64,000 nt of DNA from Enterobacter cloacae (GTDB lineage Bacteria; Pseudomonadota; Gammaproteobacteria; Enterobacterales; Enterobacteriaceae): positions 4,588,001 to 4,652,000 of the forward strand of contig NZ_CP056117.1 of NCBI RefSeq assembly GCF_013375935.1. Reading direction: 5' to 3'. The notes under the pieces were generated by a model. That model was not told the origin of the DNA and did not search any database. It saw only the letters and a program-made list of their open reading frames with translations. Made by a program: the position numbers and the translations under genes. Positions 25,698 through 35,862 of this stretch are shown in pieces (position 1 is the first letter of the stretch; every line of letters starts with the position of its first letter).

Positions 25698-28600
25698 TTA
25701 GCACCTCGCTTTTCTAACCGAGTTTTTGTTAAGAATAGTTTTACCACCGCGTAAATCGGCACGTTCATTTTTTATGATTTCACTAACAGCCTGTTTATAC
25801 TCTGATTGTTTCCAGCCGTTTTCCTTCCCGTATTCATATATAGCATCCATCTGGTCACCTATATTTTTTGTATAAACAGGGTGAGACCCACTATGGATTG
25901 TTCTTGTCGGATGGTAATCAGCTGACTTAGGTAAATAAATAACATTTTTAATATCATGGATATTAAAATCAGCCGCTTTTATTAATTCATGACCTTTTAA
26001 CTGTTGTGGAATAATATGATGCTTTTGGAAACCAGTAATACTCGGCATCGTGTTATAGGTCAGCAATCCAAGCGGATCAATCCACCCCAACGGATTCGGC
26101 GCATACTGATAAAGATTCCACCCGCCATTCAGACCAATCGGATCCTGCACAATAAACCGCCCGACCTGCGGGTCGTAGTAGCGGAACAGGTTATAGTGCA
26201 GTCCCGTTTCACCGTCAGCGTACTGCCCGGCATAGCGAAGCGGCTGGTGTGCCATCGCCGTGCGGTTCACAAGCCTTGAGAACCCTTCGCTCTGATGGCG
26301 CACCTCGCCAAAGCTGCCGTACTGGCCGCTCCAGCGCACCGCGCCGCGCTCGTCGGTCACCTCCAGCGGCGCGCCGTTCAGGTCGGTACTGAACCAGTAA
26401 ATCTCACCGCTGCTCTGGTCATGAAGATGGTCCACACGCGCCAGCGGGCTCCAGGCCTCATTCGGGTCGTAGATATAGGTGCTGCACGGCCCGGTATCCT
26501 GCTGCTCCTGCAGCAGGCGATAGCCCTGCCACAGGAAGCGGGTGTTGGTGGTGCCGTGCGCGGTGGTGACGGTTTTGCGCGTGCGGCGGCCCAGCGCGTC
26601 GTAGTGGTAGCGCGCCTCAAACCGCCCTTCCGGCCCGGTTCCCCGGGCGGACACCAGCCGGTTCTCGGCGTCATACGCATAATGCTGCTCGTACAGCCCG
26701 ATGCGGCGGCTGACCAGGTTGCCCCAGGAGTCGTATTTCATGAACAGCGCCTGCCAGTGCTGCAGGCGGTTATCCGTGACTGGCGCGGCATCGTCACTGG
26801 CGGCGAGGTTATCCGCCGCGTCATAGCTGAACTGCGCGCGGCTGTAGCCCTGTCGCGCCTCGTAGTGCTTCAGCAGACGCCCTTCGGCGTCGTAGCCGTA
26901 GTCCACCTCTCCGCGCAGGGTGTCGCTGACGCCGGAAAGCTCGCCGCGCGCGGTGTAGCGGTACAGGCGTTCCAGTAGCGCCTGCTCCGGCAGGGTCACG
27001 TCCGTGCTCAGTTCGCTGCGCTGCAGGGTGCGTCTGCCGAGGCTGTCATACTGACGAAGCTGCTCGCGCGCGCCCTGGGTGCGGCGCACCTCGCGGTGCA
27101 GGCGGTCGCGGGTGAACTCGGTCACCAGCTGCTGCCCGAAGCGGATGGCGCTGACGTGGCCGGAGCCGTAGTGCAGCCAGGCCAGCTTTTGCCCGCCGGG
27201 CAGCGTCAGGCCGGTCAGGTTGCTCAGGGCATCCCATTCATAGCCCACCGCGCCGTTAATGCCGGACTCGCTCAGCACGCGTCCGGCGTCGTCGTGGCGG
27301 TAAGCGATCTCATCGCTTTCAATCCCCAGGGCAACGCCTTCGGCGGTTGGCGTGCGGCGGATGCGGGTAATCTGGCCGCTCGGGTCGCGGAAATAATGGT
27401 ACTCCGCGTGGCGCTGGGTACGCCCAATCAGCAGCCCGCTGTCGTCATAGCGGAACTGCTGGACGCGACGGGCAATGCCGCCGTCGGCGGCAGGCCGGCC
27501 GTTTTCTTCGAGCGCGCAGAGGAACCCTCGCGCGTCCCACTGCATATGGCGCACGGTCTCGTCCGGGCGCGTTTCGCTGAGCGGGCGGCCCACGGCGTCA
27601 TAGGTGAAGCGGTATTCCGCCCCGTTGCCGTTATCGAGCCGCAGCAGGTTGCCGCGCGGGTCGTAGCGCCACTGGCGCATGCGGCCGATACGGTCGGTGA
27701 GGCTGACAGGGAGGCCGAGCGCGTTATAGGCCCAGCTCACCTCGCTTTCCAGCGGGTCGCGCCAGCCCGTGAGCTGGCCGCGTTCGTTCCACACCAGCGA
27801 CTCGCGGCTGCCGTCCGGGTGGATCACGGCGCTGAGCAGCCCGGCACGGCTCCACTCCCGGCGCGTGATATTCCCTTCCGCATCTTCGCTTTCAACCAGC
27901 TGCCCGAAGCGGTCGTAGGTGAAGCGGGTCACGCTGCCGGAGCAGTCGGTGCGCTGCGTCAGCAGCCCCTGGTGGTTCCAGACCAGGCGCACCACGCCGC
28001 CGGTGGCGTCGGTGATGCTCTCAGGCAGGTTTTCTTCATCGTCGGGATAGCCATACGCGGTGGTGCTACCGACCGGATCCGTTTCCGACAGCAGGCGACC
28101 GCGAAGGTCGTACATGGCCTGCGATGAGGTGCCGTCCGGGTAGACCGTGCGGGTGATGCGGTCGGTCAGGCGATGCCAGTGATACTCCGTGCGGCGGCCC
28201 GCCGGGTCCGTCTCGCTGGTCATGCGGCCGTACTTGTCCCACGTGCTGCGGCGCATCGCGCCGCCGGGCAGAATGACGTCGCAGAGCTCGCCGTCGCGGT
28301 AGACAAACGTCGTCTGGCGGCCGTCGTAATCCGTGAAGCGCGCGACGTTATCGTCGTCGTCCACCAGCCAGTGCGCCTGCGCGCCGTCTTCCCGGGTCGC
28401 GCGGCGGGTGCCGTTATCAAAATCGTATTCGAACGTCAGCCGTTCGCCGCCGCTGTGGCGGAAGCCGACCACGCGCGGCAGGCCGTCGATCTCCTGCCAG
28501 CGGTATTCGCTCAGCAGGCCGTTGGCGTCCTCGTGGGCGCTCATCAGCCCGTCCTGCCAGCTGAAGCGTCGGCGCACGCTACCGCCCCGGCCGGTCACGG

Positions 28601-29885
28601 AGACCAGCTGGCGCTGTTCATCATAAGCGTAACTGACCAGGCAGATCTCGTCATCCAGCCAGGCGCCGAGGAGCCTGTCACGGTCGTAGCGGCAGACCAC
28701 GCGCTGGCCAGCGCTGTCGGTCAGGGCATGCAGGGTATTATCCGCATTCCACTCGAAGAGAATATCGTTGCCGCAGGGTTCGGAGATGCGCTGGAGCAGC
28801 GACGGGGCATCATCCCGCAGCGGCGCATAGTGCCAGCGCTCGCCGCTGACGTCATACACCGACCAGCTGTCGTCCTGGTGATGTTCAAGCCAGTTTTTTT
28901 CGCTCTCGCAGTAGGTGCGCATGCCTTTCGGCACTTTCGGGAAGGCGACGTAATCGCCGGACGGCGCGCGCCACACCAGGCCGTCCTGATAGGGCTCCAG
29001 GCGGCTTTCCCAGAACAGGCTCCAGCCGCGGCCCAGCACGCTGTCGCCGGGGTTGCCGCTGCGCCAGTAGCGCTGCCAGCGCACCGGAAGGCGCGAAGGC
29101 AGTACGAAGTCCAGCTCATCATCCCCGCTGAGAAACTTCTGCCCGCTGACGATATCCACCGGGCGGGCGATGATCCCCGCGGCCGCCACGCCGGTCATCA
29201 GCGTACCGGCACGGCAGGCGATGCGGGCCAGCTTATTGATGCCGGGGATTTTGCCCAGCAGCTTAGAGAGTGCCCCGACTTTGCCGGCCGCTCCGCCCCA
29301 GCCGCCGAGAAGCCCGGCGAACAGCAGGGTCAGATCGGAAACCTTATAGAGCCACTCGGGCACTTCAGACTGAATGGGCAGGGTTTGCTGCGGATCGCCG
29401 CCGATAATAACGTTGTCCGAACCGGTCATCACCTTCGCGTCGCAGGTGGTGCGATCCCCGATGCGGGACGCAGGCTGGCTGTTAATGGAGACTCGCTTAG
29501 AGCCTTCGGCCATCTGCTGCGAGCCGTCGTCAGAACAGTCGACGGTGCTATCGGTGGCAAGGGCGGCGGGTTTACCGTTGATAAACACGTTGGGCGAGCC
29601 GGAGGTGATGACGCCTTTCTTCGTCATGCTGGACGCCCCGGCGTCGGCTATGCTGTCCCGGGCGGCGGTCGCCAGCTCCCCGGTGTAATAGCCCACGGCG
29701 AGGCTCGCGCCAACGAGCAGGACGCCCACGCCAAGACAGGAGACGCCGAGACCCGCAATAAACATGGCCCCCGCCAGAATGCCCCCGGCGGCGGCAATCA
29801 GGCCACCGACAATCGTTCCGGCAATCATCCCGGCCAGCGCACCGGAGTGCCCGATATCATCATCAACGCGTGCAGCTTCAAACAT
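25698..29885 (-). CDS. rhs: PAAR-Rhs type VI secretion effector with HNH/AHH-type nuclease tip
   Basis: In order, the 1395-residue protein has N-terminal hydrophobic helices (about 15-77, the EagR-dependent pre-PAAR region), a PAAR domain (about 85-170) and a long series of YD repeats building the Rhs cage. The conserved core end contains DPIGLNGGWNLYQYAPNP and then DPLGL at residue 1274. A 121-residue tip follows, with GFQKHHIIPQQLKGHELIKA and the later HPTRTIHSGSHPVY, an AHH/HNH-type nuclease pattern. The core is GC-rich and the tip (25701-26063) is AT-rich, showing tip exchange. It should be loaded on a T6SS spike; no T6SS structural genes are in the window. Confidence 0.93.
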   Translation of the reverse strand: MFEAARVDDDIGHSGALAGMIAGTIVGGLIAAAGGILAGAMFIAGLGVSCLGVGVLLVGASLAVGYYTGELATAARDSIADAGASSMTKKGVITSGSPNVFINGKPAALATDSTVDCSDDGSQQMAEGSKRVSINSQPASRIGDRTTCDAKVMTGSDNVIIGGDPQQTLPIQSEVPEWLYKVSDLTLLFAGLLGGWGGAAGKVGALSKLLGKIPGINKLARIACRAGTLMTGVAAAGIIARPVDIVSGQKFLSGDDELDFVLPSRLPVRWQRYWRSGNPGDSVLGRGWSLFWESRLEPYQDGLVWRAPSGDYVAFPKVPKGMRTYCESEKNWLEHHQDDSWSVYDVSGERWHYAPLRDDAPSLLQRISEPCGNDILFEWNADNTLHALTDSAGQRVVCRYDRDRLLGAWLDDEICLVSYAYDEQRQLVSVTGRGGSVRRRFSWQDGLMSAHEDANGLLSEYRWQEIDGLPRVVGFRHSGGERLTFEYDFDNGTRRATREDGAQAHWLVDDDDNVARFTDYDGRQTTFVYRDGELCDVILPGGAMRRSTWDKYGRMTSETDPAGRRTEYHWHRLTDRITRTVYPDGTSSQAMYDLRGRLLSETDPVGSTTAYGYPDDEENLPESITDATGGVVRLVWNHQGLLTQRTDCSGSVTRFTYDRFGQLVESEDAEGNITRREWSRAGLLSAVIHPDGSRESLVWNERGQLTGWRDPLESEVSWAYNALGLPVSLTDRIGRMRQWRYDPRGNLLRLDNGNGAEYRFTYDAVGRPLSETRPDETVRHMQWDARGFLCALEENGRPAADGGIARRVQQFRYDDSGLLIGRTQRHAEYHYFRDPSGQITRIRRTPTAEGVALGIESDEIAYRHDDAGRVLSESGINGAVGYEWDALSNLTGLTLPGGQKLAWLHYGSGHVSAIRFGQQLVTEFTRDRLHREVRRTQGAREQLRQYDSLGRRTLQRSELSTDVTLPEQALLERLYRYTARGELSGVSDTLRGEVDYGYDAEGRLLKHYEARQGYSRAQFSYDAADNLAASDDAAPVTDNRLQHWQALFMKYDSWGNLVSRRIGLYEQHYAYDAENRLVSARGTGPEGRFEARYHYDALGRRTRKTVTTAHGTTNTRFLWQGYRLLQEQQDTGPCSTYIYDPNEAWSPLARVDHLHDQSSGEIYWFSTDLNGAPLEVTDERGAVRWSGQYGSFGEVRHQSEGFSRLVNRTAMAHQPLRYAGQYADGETGLHYNLFRYYDPQVGRFIVQDPIGLNGGWNLYQYAPNPLGWIDPLGLLTYNTMPSITGFQKHHIIPQQLKGHELIKAADFNIHDIKNVIYLPKSADYHPTRTIHSGSHPVYTKNIGDQMDAIYEYGKENGWKQSEYKQAVSEIIKNERADLRGGKTILNKNSVRKARC

Positions 29886-29902
29886 AACGACTATCCCTGA
29901 TG

Positions 29903-30340
29903 TTAATCGTGGAGGCGAAAGCTCCTGAGAAGATCGCCCAGCAGCGCGCCGTCAGCATCGCTCAGCGCACGTGCGCAGGTCATGGTGAAAACCAGAACGT
30001 TATCGCCCCCGGTATTAAACACGGCCTGCTGCTGCCAGATGCGCTTCGCGTCGCGCAGGTAGCTGGCGTGGACGATTTCGCCCTGTGAAAGGCTTTCGCC
30101 AAGCGTAGCGGCGCGGCGCTCACCCTGCTTCCAGCCTTTAAGATGTTTTGCCATCAGGGCGAGCTGGCGATCGATATACGCGGCAAGCGCTTCGCCGGGG
30201 TTGAGGGCATCGCGGGAGATGTTGAACGCGGGCGCATCCCCGGCAGGCAGAGCGAAAACGTTGACGGTACGATCCTGATAGCCATCAGGGAGGCTGATAA
30301 GCCCTTCATTTATATGGTACTTCGGAGATGATTCTGACAT
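29903..30340 (-). CDS. EagR (DcrB/DUF1795-type) effector chaperone
   Basis: The 145-residue protein has the DcrB-like fold of EagR chaperones: [20 protein letters not shown] followed by [37 protein letters not shown] and the end [18 protein letters not shown]. EagR dimers bind the hydrophobic pre-PAAR helices of Rhs effectors and load them on VgrG. It ends 17 bases before the Rhs start, on the same strand. The ATG at 30340 has only a weak GGTGGG upstream. Its presence strongly supports assignment of the Rhs protein to a type VI system. Confidence 0.9.
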   Translation of the reverse strand: MSESSPKYHINEGLISLPDGYQDRTVNVFALPAGDAPAFNISRDALNPGEALAAYIDRQLALMAKHLKGWKQGERRAATLGESLSQGEIVHASYLRDAKRIWQQQAVFNTGGDNVLVFTMTCARALSDADGALLGDLLRSFRLHD

Positions 30341-30470
30341 TGAGCGGGTCCCACCACATTTTTCAGAAGCAGCAAGTTTCTCATATGTGTTTGATACTGA
30401 CTATCCCCCTGAAAAGAGAGAGCCGCGTCCGTTGTCTATACTCAACACACAACAGACAACGGAGTGCGCC

Positions 30471-31592
30471 ATGCCCTTACCCGATTTCAAATCCTCTGAA
30501 CCCTACACGCTCGGCATCGAGCTTGAGCTTCAGGTCGTCAACCCGCCGGGCTACGACCTGAGTCAGGACTCTTCCGCGCTGATCGCTGCCGTTAAAGACG
30601 ACATTAAAGGCGGCGAGGTCAAACACGACATCACCGAAAGCATGCTCGAAATCGCCACCGGCGTGTGCCAGAACATCGACCAGGCGGCGGCGCAGCTCTC
30701 GGGGATACAGCAGAGCATCCTGCGCGCGGCGTCCGAGCAGCATATTCAGATTTGCGGCGGCGGAACCCACCCGTTCCAGAAGTGGCAGCGTCAGGAGGTG
30801 TGTGACGATGAGCGCTATAACGTCACGCTGGAGCGCTTTGGCTATCTGATTTTACAGGCGACGGTGTTCGGCCAGCACGTGCACGTGGGGTGCCGAAACG
30901 GGGACGACGCCATTTATCTGCTGCACGGCCTGTCGCGCTTCGTGCCGCACTTTATCGCCCTCGCCGCGTCCTCCCCCTACATGCAGGGCACGGACACGAA
31001 GTTCTCCTCGTCGCGTCTTAACATCTTCTCCGGGTTCCCGGACAACGGCCAGATGCCGTGGGTCAACGGCTGGCAGGAGTTCGAAGGACTTTTCCGCCGC
31101 CTGAGTTCCACCAGCATGATCGACAGCATTAAGGATCTGCACTGGGACATCCGCCCCAGCCCGCACTTCGGCACCGTGGAGGTGCGGGTGATGGATACGC
31201 CGCTGACGCTCGGTCACGCTATTAATATCGCCGGGCTGATCCAGGCCACCTCGCACTGGCTGCTGACCGCGCGGCCGTATAAGCATCAGGAGCGGGATTT
31301 TCTGCTGTACCGCTTTAACCGTTTTCAGGCGTGCCGCTACGGGCTGGAGGGGATCCTGACGGACGTGCATACGGGCGAGCATAAAACCGTCGCGGAAGAC
31401 ATTGCGTGGCTGCTGGAGCAGGTTGCGCCGTCGGCCGAGAAGCTCGGCGCAACGAGCGCGATTAAGGAAATTGCCCTGCTGTTAAAGCAGGGCAAGAGCG
31501 AGGCGCAGCGCATGCGCGACTTTATCGCCGACGGCGGCTCGCTTATTTCTCTGGTTCAGAAGCACAGCGAGCTGTGGGCGACGAGTCCGTAA
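30471..31592 (+). CDS. ybdK: YbdK-type carboxylate-amine ligase
   Basis: The 373-residue enzyme is a member of the gamma-glutamylcysteine ligase-like YbdK group. It has the early [12 protein letters not shown] (ATP/Mg-binding acidic residues), [27 protein letters not shown] and the late [14 protein letters not shown]. coli YbdK has weak glutamate-cysteine ligase activity; the physiological role is unclear. The ATG at 30471 follows GGAG by six bases; the frame opens 28 codons earlier without support. Its last 50 bases overlap tail-to-tail with the RND permease gene. It begins the ybd backbone segment. Confidence 0.95.
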   Translation: MPLPDFKSSEPYTLGIELELQVVNPPGYDLSQDSSALIAAVKDDIKGGEVKHDITESMLEIATGVCQNIDQAAAQLSGIQQSILRAASEQHIQICGGGTHPFQKWQRQEVCDDERYNVTLERFGYLILQATVFGQHVHVGCRNGDDAIYLLHGLSRFVPHFIALAASSPYMQGTDTKFSSSRLNIFSGFPDNGQMPWVNGWQEFEGLFRRLSSTSMIDSIKDLHWDIRPSPHFGTVEVRVMDTPLTLGHAINIAGLIQATSHWLLTARPYKHQERDFLLYRFNRFQACRYGLEGILTDVHTGEHKTVAEDIAWLLEQVAPSAEKLGATSAIKEIALLLKQGKSEAQRMRDFIADGGSLISLVQKHSELWATSP

Positions 31593-34500
31593 GGGCGTGC
31601 CCCCACTCGCGCAGGCGCTGGAACAGCACGAACAGCGTGGGGATGAAGAGGATCCCCACCACGGTCGCCACCAGCATGCCGCTGAACACCGTGGTGCCGA
31701 TGATGCGGCGGCTCTGGGCACCGGCTCCGGTTGCCAGCATCATCGGCAGGACGCCGATAATGAACGACACGGCGGTCATCATCACCGCGCGAAAGCGGCG
31801 CGACGCCCCTTCCCGCGCGGCATCAACGATCGCCATCCCGTCCATTCGCTGCGCGCGTGCAAACTCCACGATCAGGATCGCGTTCTTGGCGGCAAGGGCT
31901 ATCAGCAGCACCAGGCCAATCTGCACGTACACGTCATTGGCGTAGCCGGCGATCCACAGCCAGACCAGCGCCCCGCCGATGGCGAACAGCACCGAGAGCA
32001 TCACGCTCGCCGGGAGCGTCCAGCTCTCGTACTGGGCGACGAGGAACAGCCACGCCATCACCACCGCCGCCAGCACGATCCATATCGCCTGATTGCCGGT
32101 CTGCTGCTCCTGATATGACATGCCGCTCCAGGCATAGTCATAACCCGCGGGCAGGCTCTGCGCCAGAATCTCGCCCATCGCCGCCATCGCGGTGCTGCTG
32201 CTCACCCCTTGGGCTGCCGAGCCGCTCACCGATACCGACGGGAACTGGTTGTACTGCTGGATAAAGGGCGCGCCAACGGTCGGCGTGATGGTGACGAGGT
32301 TGCTCAGGCGCACCCGCTCGCCGCTGTTGCCGCGCACGAACAGCTCGCTGATTTGCTCGGCGCGCTCGCGCCACTGCATCTCGTTTTGCATCACCACGTG
32401 GTAGACGCGGTTGTTGACGCTGAAATCCCCGGCGCGCGTGCCGCCAAAGGCGGTTTGCAGGCTGCTGAAGATGCGGGACACCGGCACGTCGAGGCGGGCC
32501 GCGCGCTCGCGGTCAACGGTCAGCGTCAGCTGCGGCACGTTGCTGCTCCAGGTGGTGAAGACGCGGCTCAGCTGCGGGTGCTGGTTGGCTTTCGCCAGCA
32601 CTTCACGCGTCACGCGCTCCAGCTCCGCCGGGCTCTGCCCCGCCTGCGCCTGCATGCGCAGGTCGAAGCCGGAGGCGTTGCCCAGCCCCGGCAGCGTCGG
32701 CGGCGCGAAGGTCATGATGGTCGCTTCTGGCAGGGCCAGCAGCTGGCGCTGAAGGGTGCCCATCACCTCGTCCAGCGGCGGACGCTCGCTCCAGTCCTTC
32801 AGCATGATGGAGATAAACCCGCCGTTGGAGGCGCTGGTGCCGTTGAGGATGTTAAACCCGGACACCTGAATCACGTCTTCAACCGCCGGATTTTTGGCGA
32901 TCAGCTCGCGCGCGGTGGTCATCACCGCCTCGGTACGCTCCAGCGACGCCGCTTCCGGCAGCTGGACGCTGGCGAAGAAGTAGCCCTGGTCCTCCTGCGG
33001 CAGGAAGCCTTTTGGCATAGACGTAAAGCTGAACGCCACCACGGCGGCCGCGCCCGCGGTGGCCAGCAGCGCCAGCCACGGGCGCTGGTTGAACATCGTT
33101 ACGATGCGGGTGTAGGCGCCGCGCGTGGCGTCCAGCCCCCGGTTGAACCCGCGGAAAATCGCCGCAGGCTTCGCCGGGCGCGGGCGCAGCAGCATGGCGC
33201 ACAGCGCGGGCGTTAACGTCAGCGCCACGAGGCTTGAAAGCGTCACGGCGGTGGAGAGCGTTACCGCAAACTGGCGGTACAGCTCGCCGACGATCCCCGG
33301 CAGCAGCGCCACCGGCACAAACACCGCCAGCAGCACCAGCGTCGTCGCAATCACCGGCCCGGCAATCTGGCGCAGCGCCAGGGCGGTGGCCGCCGTGCGG
33401 CTCTGCCCTTCCGCCATCAGCGTTTCGACACTCTCCACCACCACGATGGCGTCATCCACCACCATGGTCAGCGCCAGAATAATGGCAAACAGGCTGAGGG
33501 TGTTGGCGGAGTAGCCCAGCGTGTAGAGCACCGCAAAGGTGCCCACCAGCGACACCGGAATGGCGAGGGCGACAATCAGCGTTGCCCGCCAGCTTTGCAG
33601 GAACAGGGAAACCACGACGACCACCGCCAGCATCGTCAGCGCCAGGGAGACGCCGATCTCTTTGATGGTGGCGGCGACAAAGGTGGTGGTGTCGAACTTC
33701 ACCTCATACGCCAGGTCGTCCGGGAAGCGCGTCGAGAGGCGCTCCAGCTCCGCGCGCACCGCGTCGGCGACGCGCAGGGCGTTGGCGGACGGGGTCGGAT
33801 AGATGCCAAGATAGGCGGAGTCATGCCCGTTCAGCTGCGCGCCGGAACTGTAGCTGCGCGAGCCGAGCTCGATGGTGGCGATATCCTTCAGGCGCACCAG
33901 CTGGCCCATCTCCCCCGCGCGGATAATAATGTCGGCAAACTCTTCGGCCTGGTTCAGTCGCCCCAGCCCGTTGATGGTCAGGGTCTGCTGCTGGCCGTTG
34001 AACACCGGCGGCGTGCCGACCTGGCCCGCCGCGCCCTGCACGTTCTGCTCGCGCAGCGCCTGCGCCACGTCGTCGGTCGTGACGTTCAGGGCGTTCATGC
34101 GGTCCGGGCGCAGCCAGATGCGCATGCTGTAGTCGCGCGCGCCAAACATCTGTACCTGCCCGACGCCCGGCAGGCGAGACAGCGCCTCGCGCACCTGGGT
34201 GCTGGCGTAGTTGCTGACGAACAGCGGCGTGTGGGTGTTGTTCGGTGAGTAAAGACTTACCCCCATCATCAGGTTGGTGGCGCGCTTGCGTACCTGCACG
34301 CCGTTTTGCTGCGCCTCGGCGGGCAGCTGCGCCAGGGCCTGCGCCACGCGGTTTTGCACGTCGATGGCGGCGAGATCCGGGTCGGTACCCGCCGCGAAGG
34401 TGATGTTCAGGCTGTAAGTGCCTTCATCAGCGCTGGTGGACTCCATGTAAAGCATGTGGTCCACGCCGTTAAGCTGGGTCTCCAGCGGCGTGGCGATGGC

Positions 34501-34677
34501 TTCCGCCACGTCAGCCGAGCTGGCCCCCGGCCAGCTGGCAGAGACGTTGACCACCGGCGGCGTGATCTGCGGATACTGCTCCACCGGAATAATTTTCAGC
34601 GCGATGGCCCCCAGCAGGGTAATGACCAGCGCAATCACCATCGCGAAGCGCGGGCGTTTGATGAAAAACGTCAGCAT
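31543..34677 (-). CDS. RND efflux pump permease (HAE1 family)
   Basis: The 1044-residue protein has the RND layout: a first helix after FFIKRPRFA, a large porter loop, helices 2-6, a second porter loop and helices 8-12. Hallmarks are [26 protein letters not shown] and the helix-4 proton-relay aspartates in [15 protein letters not shown]. It exports drugs or hydrophobic toxins using the proton gradient. It follows its adaptor gene by nine bases on the same strand. No outer-membrane channel gene is next to it, so TolC or another channel must serve. It is neither AcrB nor OqxB by sequence; the specific pump name is not recognised. Its end overlaps ybdK by 50 bases. Confidence 0.92.
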   Translation of the reverse strand: MLTFFIKRPRFAMVIALVITLLGAIALKIIPVEQYPQITPPVVNVSASWPGASSADVAEAIATPLETQLNGVDHMLYMESTSADEGTYSLNITFAAGTDPDLAAIDVQNRVAQALAQLPAEAQQNGVQVRKRATNLMMGVSLYSPNNTHTPLFVSNYASTQVREALSRLPGVGQVQMFGARDYSMRIWLRPDRMNALNVTTDDVAQALREQNVQGAAGQVGTPPVFNGQQQTLTINGLGRLNQAEEFADIIIRAGEMGQLVRLKDIATIELGSRSYSSGAQLNGHDSAYLGIYPTPSANALRVADAVRAELERLSTRFPDDLAYEVKFDTTTFVAATIKEIGVSLALTMLAVVVVVSLFLQSWRATLIVALAIPVSLVGTFAVLYTLGYSANTLSLFAIILALTMVVDDAIVVVESVETLMAEGQSRTAATALALRQIAGPVIATTLVLLAVFVPVALLPGIVGELYRQFAVTLSTAVTLSSLVALTLTPALCAMLLRPRPAKPAAIFRGFNRGLDATRGAYTRIVTMFNQRPWLALLATAGAAAVVAFSFTSMPKGFLPQEDQGYFFASVQLPEAASLERTEAVMTTARELIAKNPAVEDVIQVSGFNILNGTSASNGGFISIMLKDWSERPPLDEVMGTLQRQLLALPEATIMTFAPPTLPGLGNASGFDLRMQAQAGQSPAELERVTREVLAKANQHPQLSRVFTTWSSNVPQLTLTVDRERAARLDVPVSRIFSSLQTAFGGTRAGDFSVNNRVYHVVMQNEMQWRERAEQISELFVRGNSGERVRLSNLVTITPTVGAPFIQQYNQFPSVSVSGSAAQGVSSSTAMAAMGEILAQSLPAGYDYAWSGMSYQEQQTGNQAIWIVLAAVVMAWLFLVAQYESWTLPASVMLSVLFAIGGALVWLWIAGYANDVYVQIGLVLLIALAAKNAILIVEFARAQRMDGMAIVDAAREGASRRFRAVMMTAVSFIIGVLPMMLATGAGAQSRRIIGTTVFSGMLVATVVGILFIPTLFVLFQRLREWGHALTDSSPTARCASEPEK

Positions 34678-34686
34678 GATGGCTCC

Positions 34687-35751
34687 TTAATTCAGTATCT
34701 GGACGGCAGCGCCGGGCTGTACGCGCTGCGCGCCGTCAGCAATCGCTCGCTCACCGGGCTTCACGCCGGAGGCGATCTGGACCTGCTGGCCAATCTGCCC
34801 GGCAATTTTCAGCGGACGCATTTCGGCTTTGCCGTCGGCGTTAACCACCCAGGCAAAGAACCCGTCGCCGTTCTGCTGGACCGCGGCGGCTGGCAGGGTC
34901 AGCACGGGCTGTTTGCTGACGGGTCGCAGAAACACATTCGCATTGCCGCCGGGCAGCAGCTGATGGCGCGGGTTGGCGAACTCGGCGCGCAGCATCACGC
35001 TGGCGGTGCGCGGGTCGATGCGGTTATCCACCGACGTCAGCTCGCCGCTGATGCGCTCGCCGTTGCTGTCAATAACGGCCTGCCAGGCCTGTTTCATGGC
35101 GCCGATATCCGCATGCTGTCCGGCTTTGGTGGCAAACGCGCCCTCTTCCAGCGCAAAGGCGATGCGGATGGGATCGAGCTGAACTACCTCCACCAGCACG
35201 CCGCTTGCGGGGTTGACCAGGCTACCGACGTGGAAGCTGCTGTGCCCCACGCGGCCGTCAATCGGTGAGGTGATGCGCGTGTAGTTAAGGGTGACGTTGC
35301 GGGTCTCCAGCCGGGCTTTCGCCTGCTCGAGCGCGGCGCTGGCAACGTCGCGCTGCATGCGGGCGTTGTCCACGTCGTGGCGGCTGATGGCGTTGCTGCT
35401 GCCCAGGCTTTCAAAGCGGGAAAGCTGCTGCTGCGCCTGACGCAGCGTGGCTTCGGCGCTTCTTACCTCGGCCTGCGCCAGACGCACGGCGGCGCGCGGC
35501 TCGGCGTCGTCCAGCTCAAACAGCACGTCACCTTTTTTGACGTACTGCCCGTCGCGGAAGTTGATTTTAGTTATCACGCCTTCCGTGCGCGCGCGCAGCT
35601 CAACGGTGTGGATGGCTTCGATGCGGCCCGGGATCTGGCGCCCGGCGGCGTGGTCGATCTGCTCCACGGTGGCAACGCGAACGGGGATGGCGGCGGCAAA
35701 TGCGGGCTGCAGGGTAGCGACGAGGAGTGCGAACAGGAGCGGGAGTTTCAT
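34687..35751 (-). CDS. RND efflux periplasmic adaptor (membrane fusion protein)
   Basis: The 354-residue adaptor has a cleavable signal peptide (AFAAAIPVRV) without a lipobox, unlike AcrA. The order is the typical hairpin: lipoyl half VELRARTEGVITKINFRDGQ, coiled coil (AEVRSAEATLRQAQQQLSRF to LETRNVTLNYTRI), second lipoyl half SPIDGRVGHSSF, beta-barrel and membrane-proximal domain ending RVQPGAAVQILN. It bridges the inner-membrane pump encoded next and an outer-membrane channel. No regulator gene is adjacent; a palindromic repeat separates it from the cation ATPase gene. Confidence 0.92.
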   Translation of the reverse strand: MKLPLLFALLVATLQPAFAAAIPVRVATVEQIDHAAGRQIPGRIEAIHTVELRARTEGVITKINFRDGQYVKKGDVLFELDDAEPRAAVRLAQAEVRSAEATLRQAQQQLSRFESLGSSNAISRHDVDNARMQRDVASAALEQAKARLETRNVTLNYTRITSPIDGRVGHSSFHVGSLVNPASGVLVEVVQLDPIRIAFALEEGAFATKAGQHADIGAMKQAWQAVIDSNGERISGELTSVDNRIDPRTASVMLRAEFANPRHQLLPGGNANVFLRPVSKQPVLTLPAAAVQQNGDGFFAWVVNADGKAEMRPLKIAGQIGQQVQIASGVKPGERAIADGAQRVQPGAAVQILN

Positions 35752-35770
35752 GGGAGTACCTCAGTATTGT

Positions 35771-35851
35771 CCCCTCACCCTAACCCTCTCCCCAAAGGGG
35801 AGAGGGGACGTAAACACCCTCTCCCCTTTGGGGAGAGGGCAGGGTGAGGGG
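35771..35851. repeat. Long inverted repeat of the CCCTCACCCTAACCCTCTCCCC type
   Basis: The outer arms CCCCTCACCCT (35771-35781) and AGGGTGAGGGG (35841-35851) enclose two further palindromes centred on CCCCAAAGGGG and CCCCTTTGGGG. Related sequences occur at 41000-41030 and 53583-53620, so this is a dispersed intergenic repeat family. Here it lies between the adaptor start and the ATPase end on the minus strand, and may shape mRNA ends. Confidence 0.85.
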
Positions 35852-35862
35852 TAAGGTTTTAG

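Noticed and set aside
26295..26978. Long plus-strand frames opposite the rhs gene (also 27096-28127 and 28173-29900)
   Set aside because: Shadow frames of GC-rich YD-repeat DNA; their products are alanine/valine/arginine/histidine-rich without domains.
32209..33216. Long plus-strand frames opposite the RND and ATPase genes
   Set aside because: Antisense shadows created by high GC codon bias; no start signals or recognisable domains.
35771..35851. Possible CRISPR-like repeat array
   Set aside because: Only two inverted units without spacers of constant length; it is a dispersed palindromic repeat.
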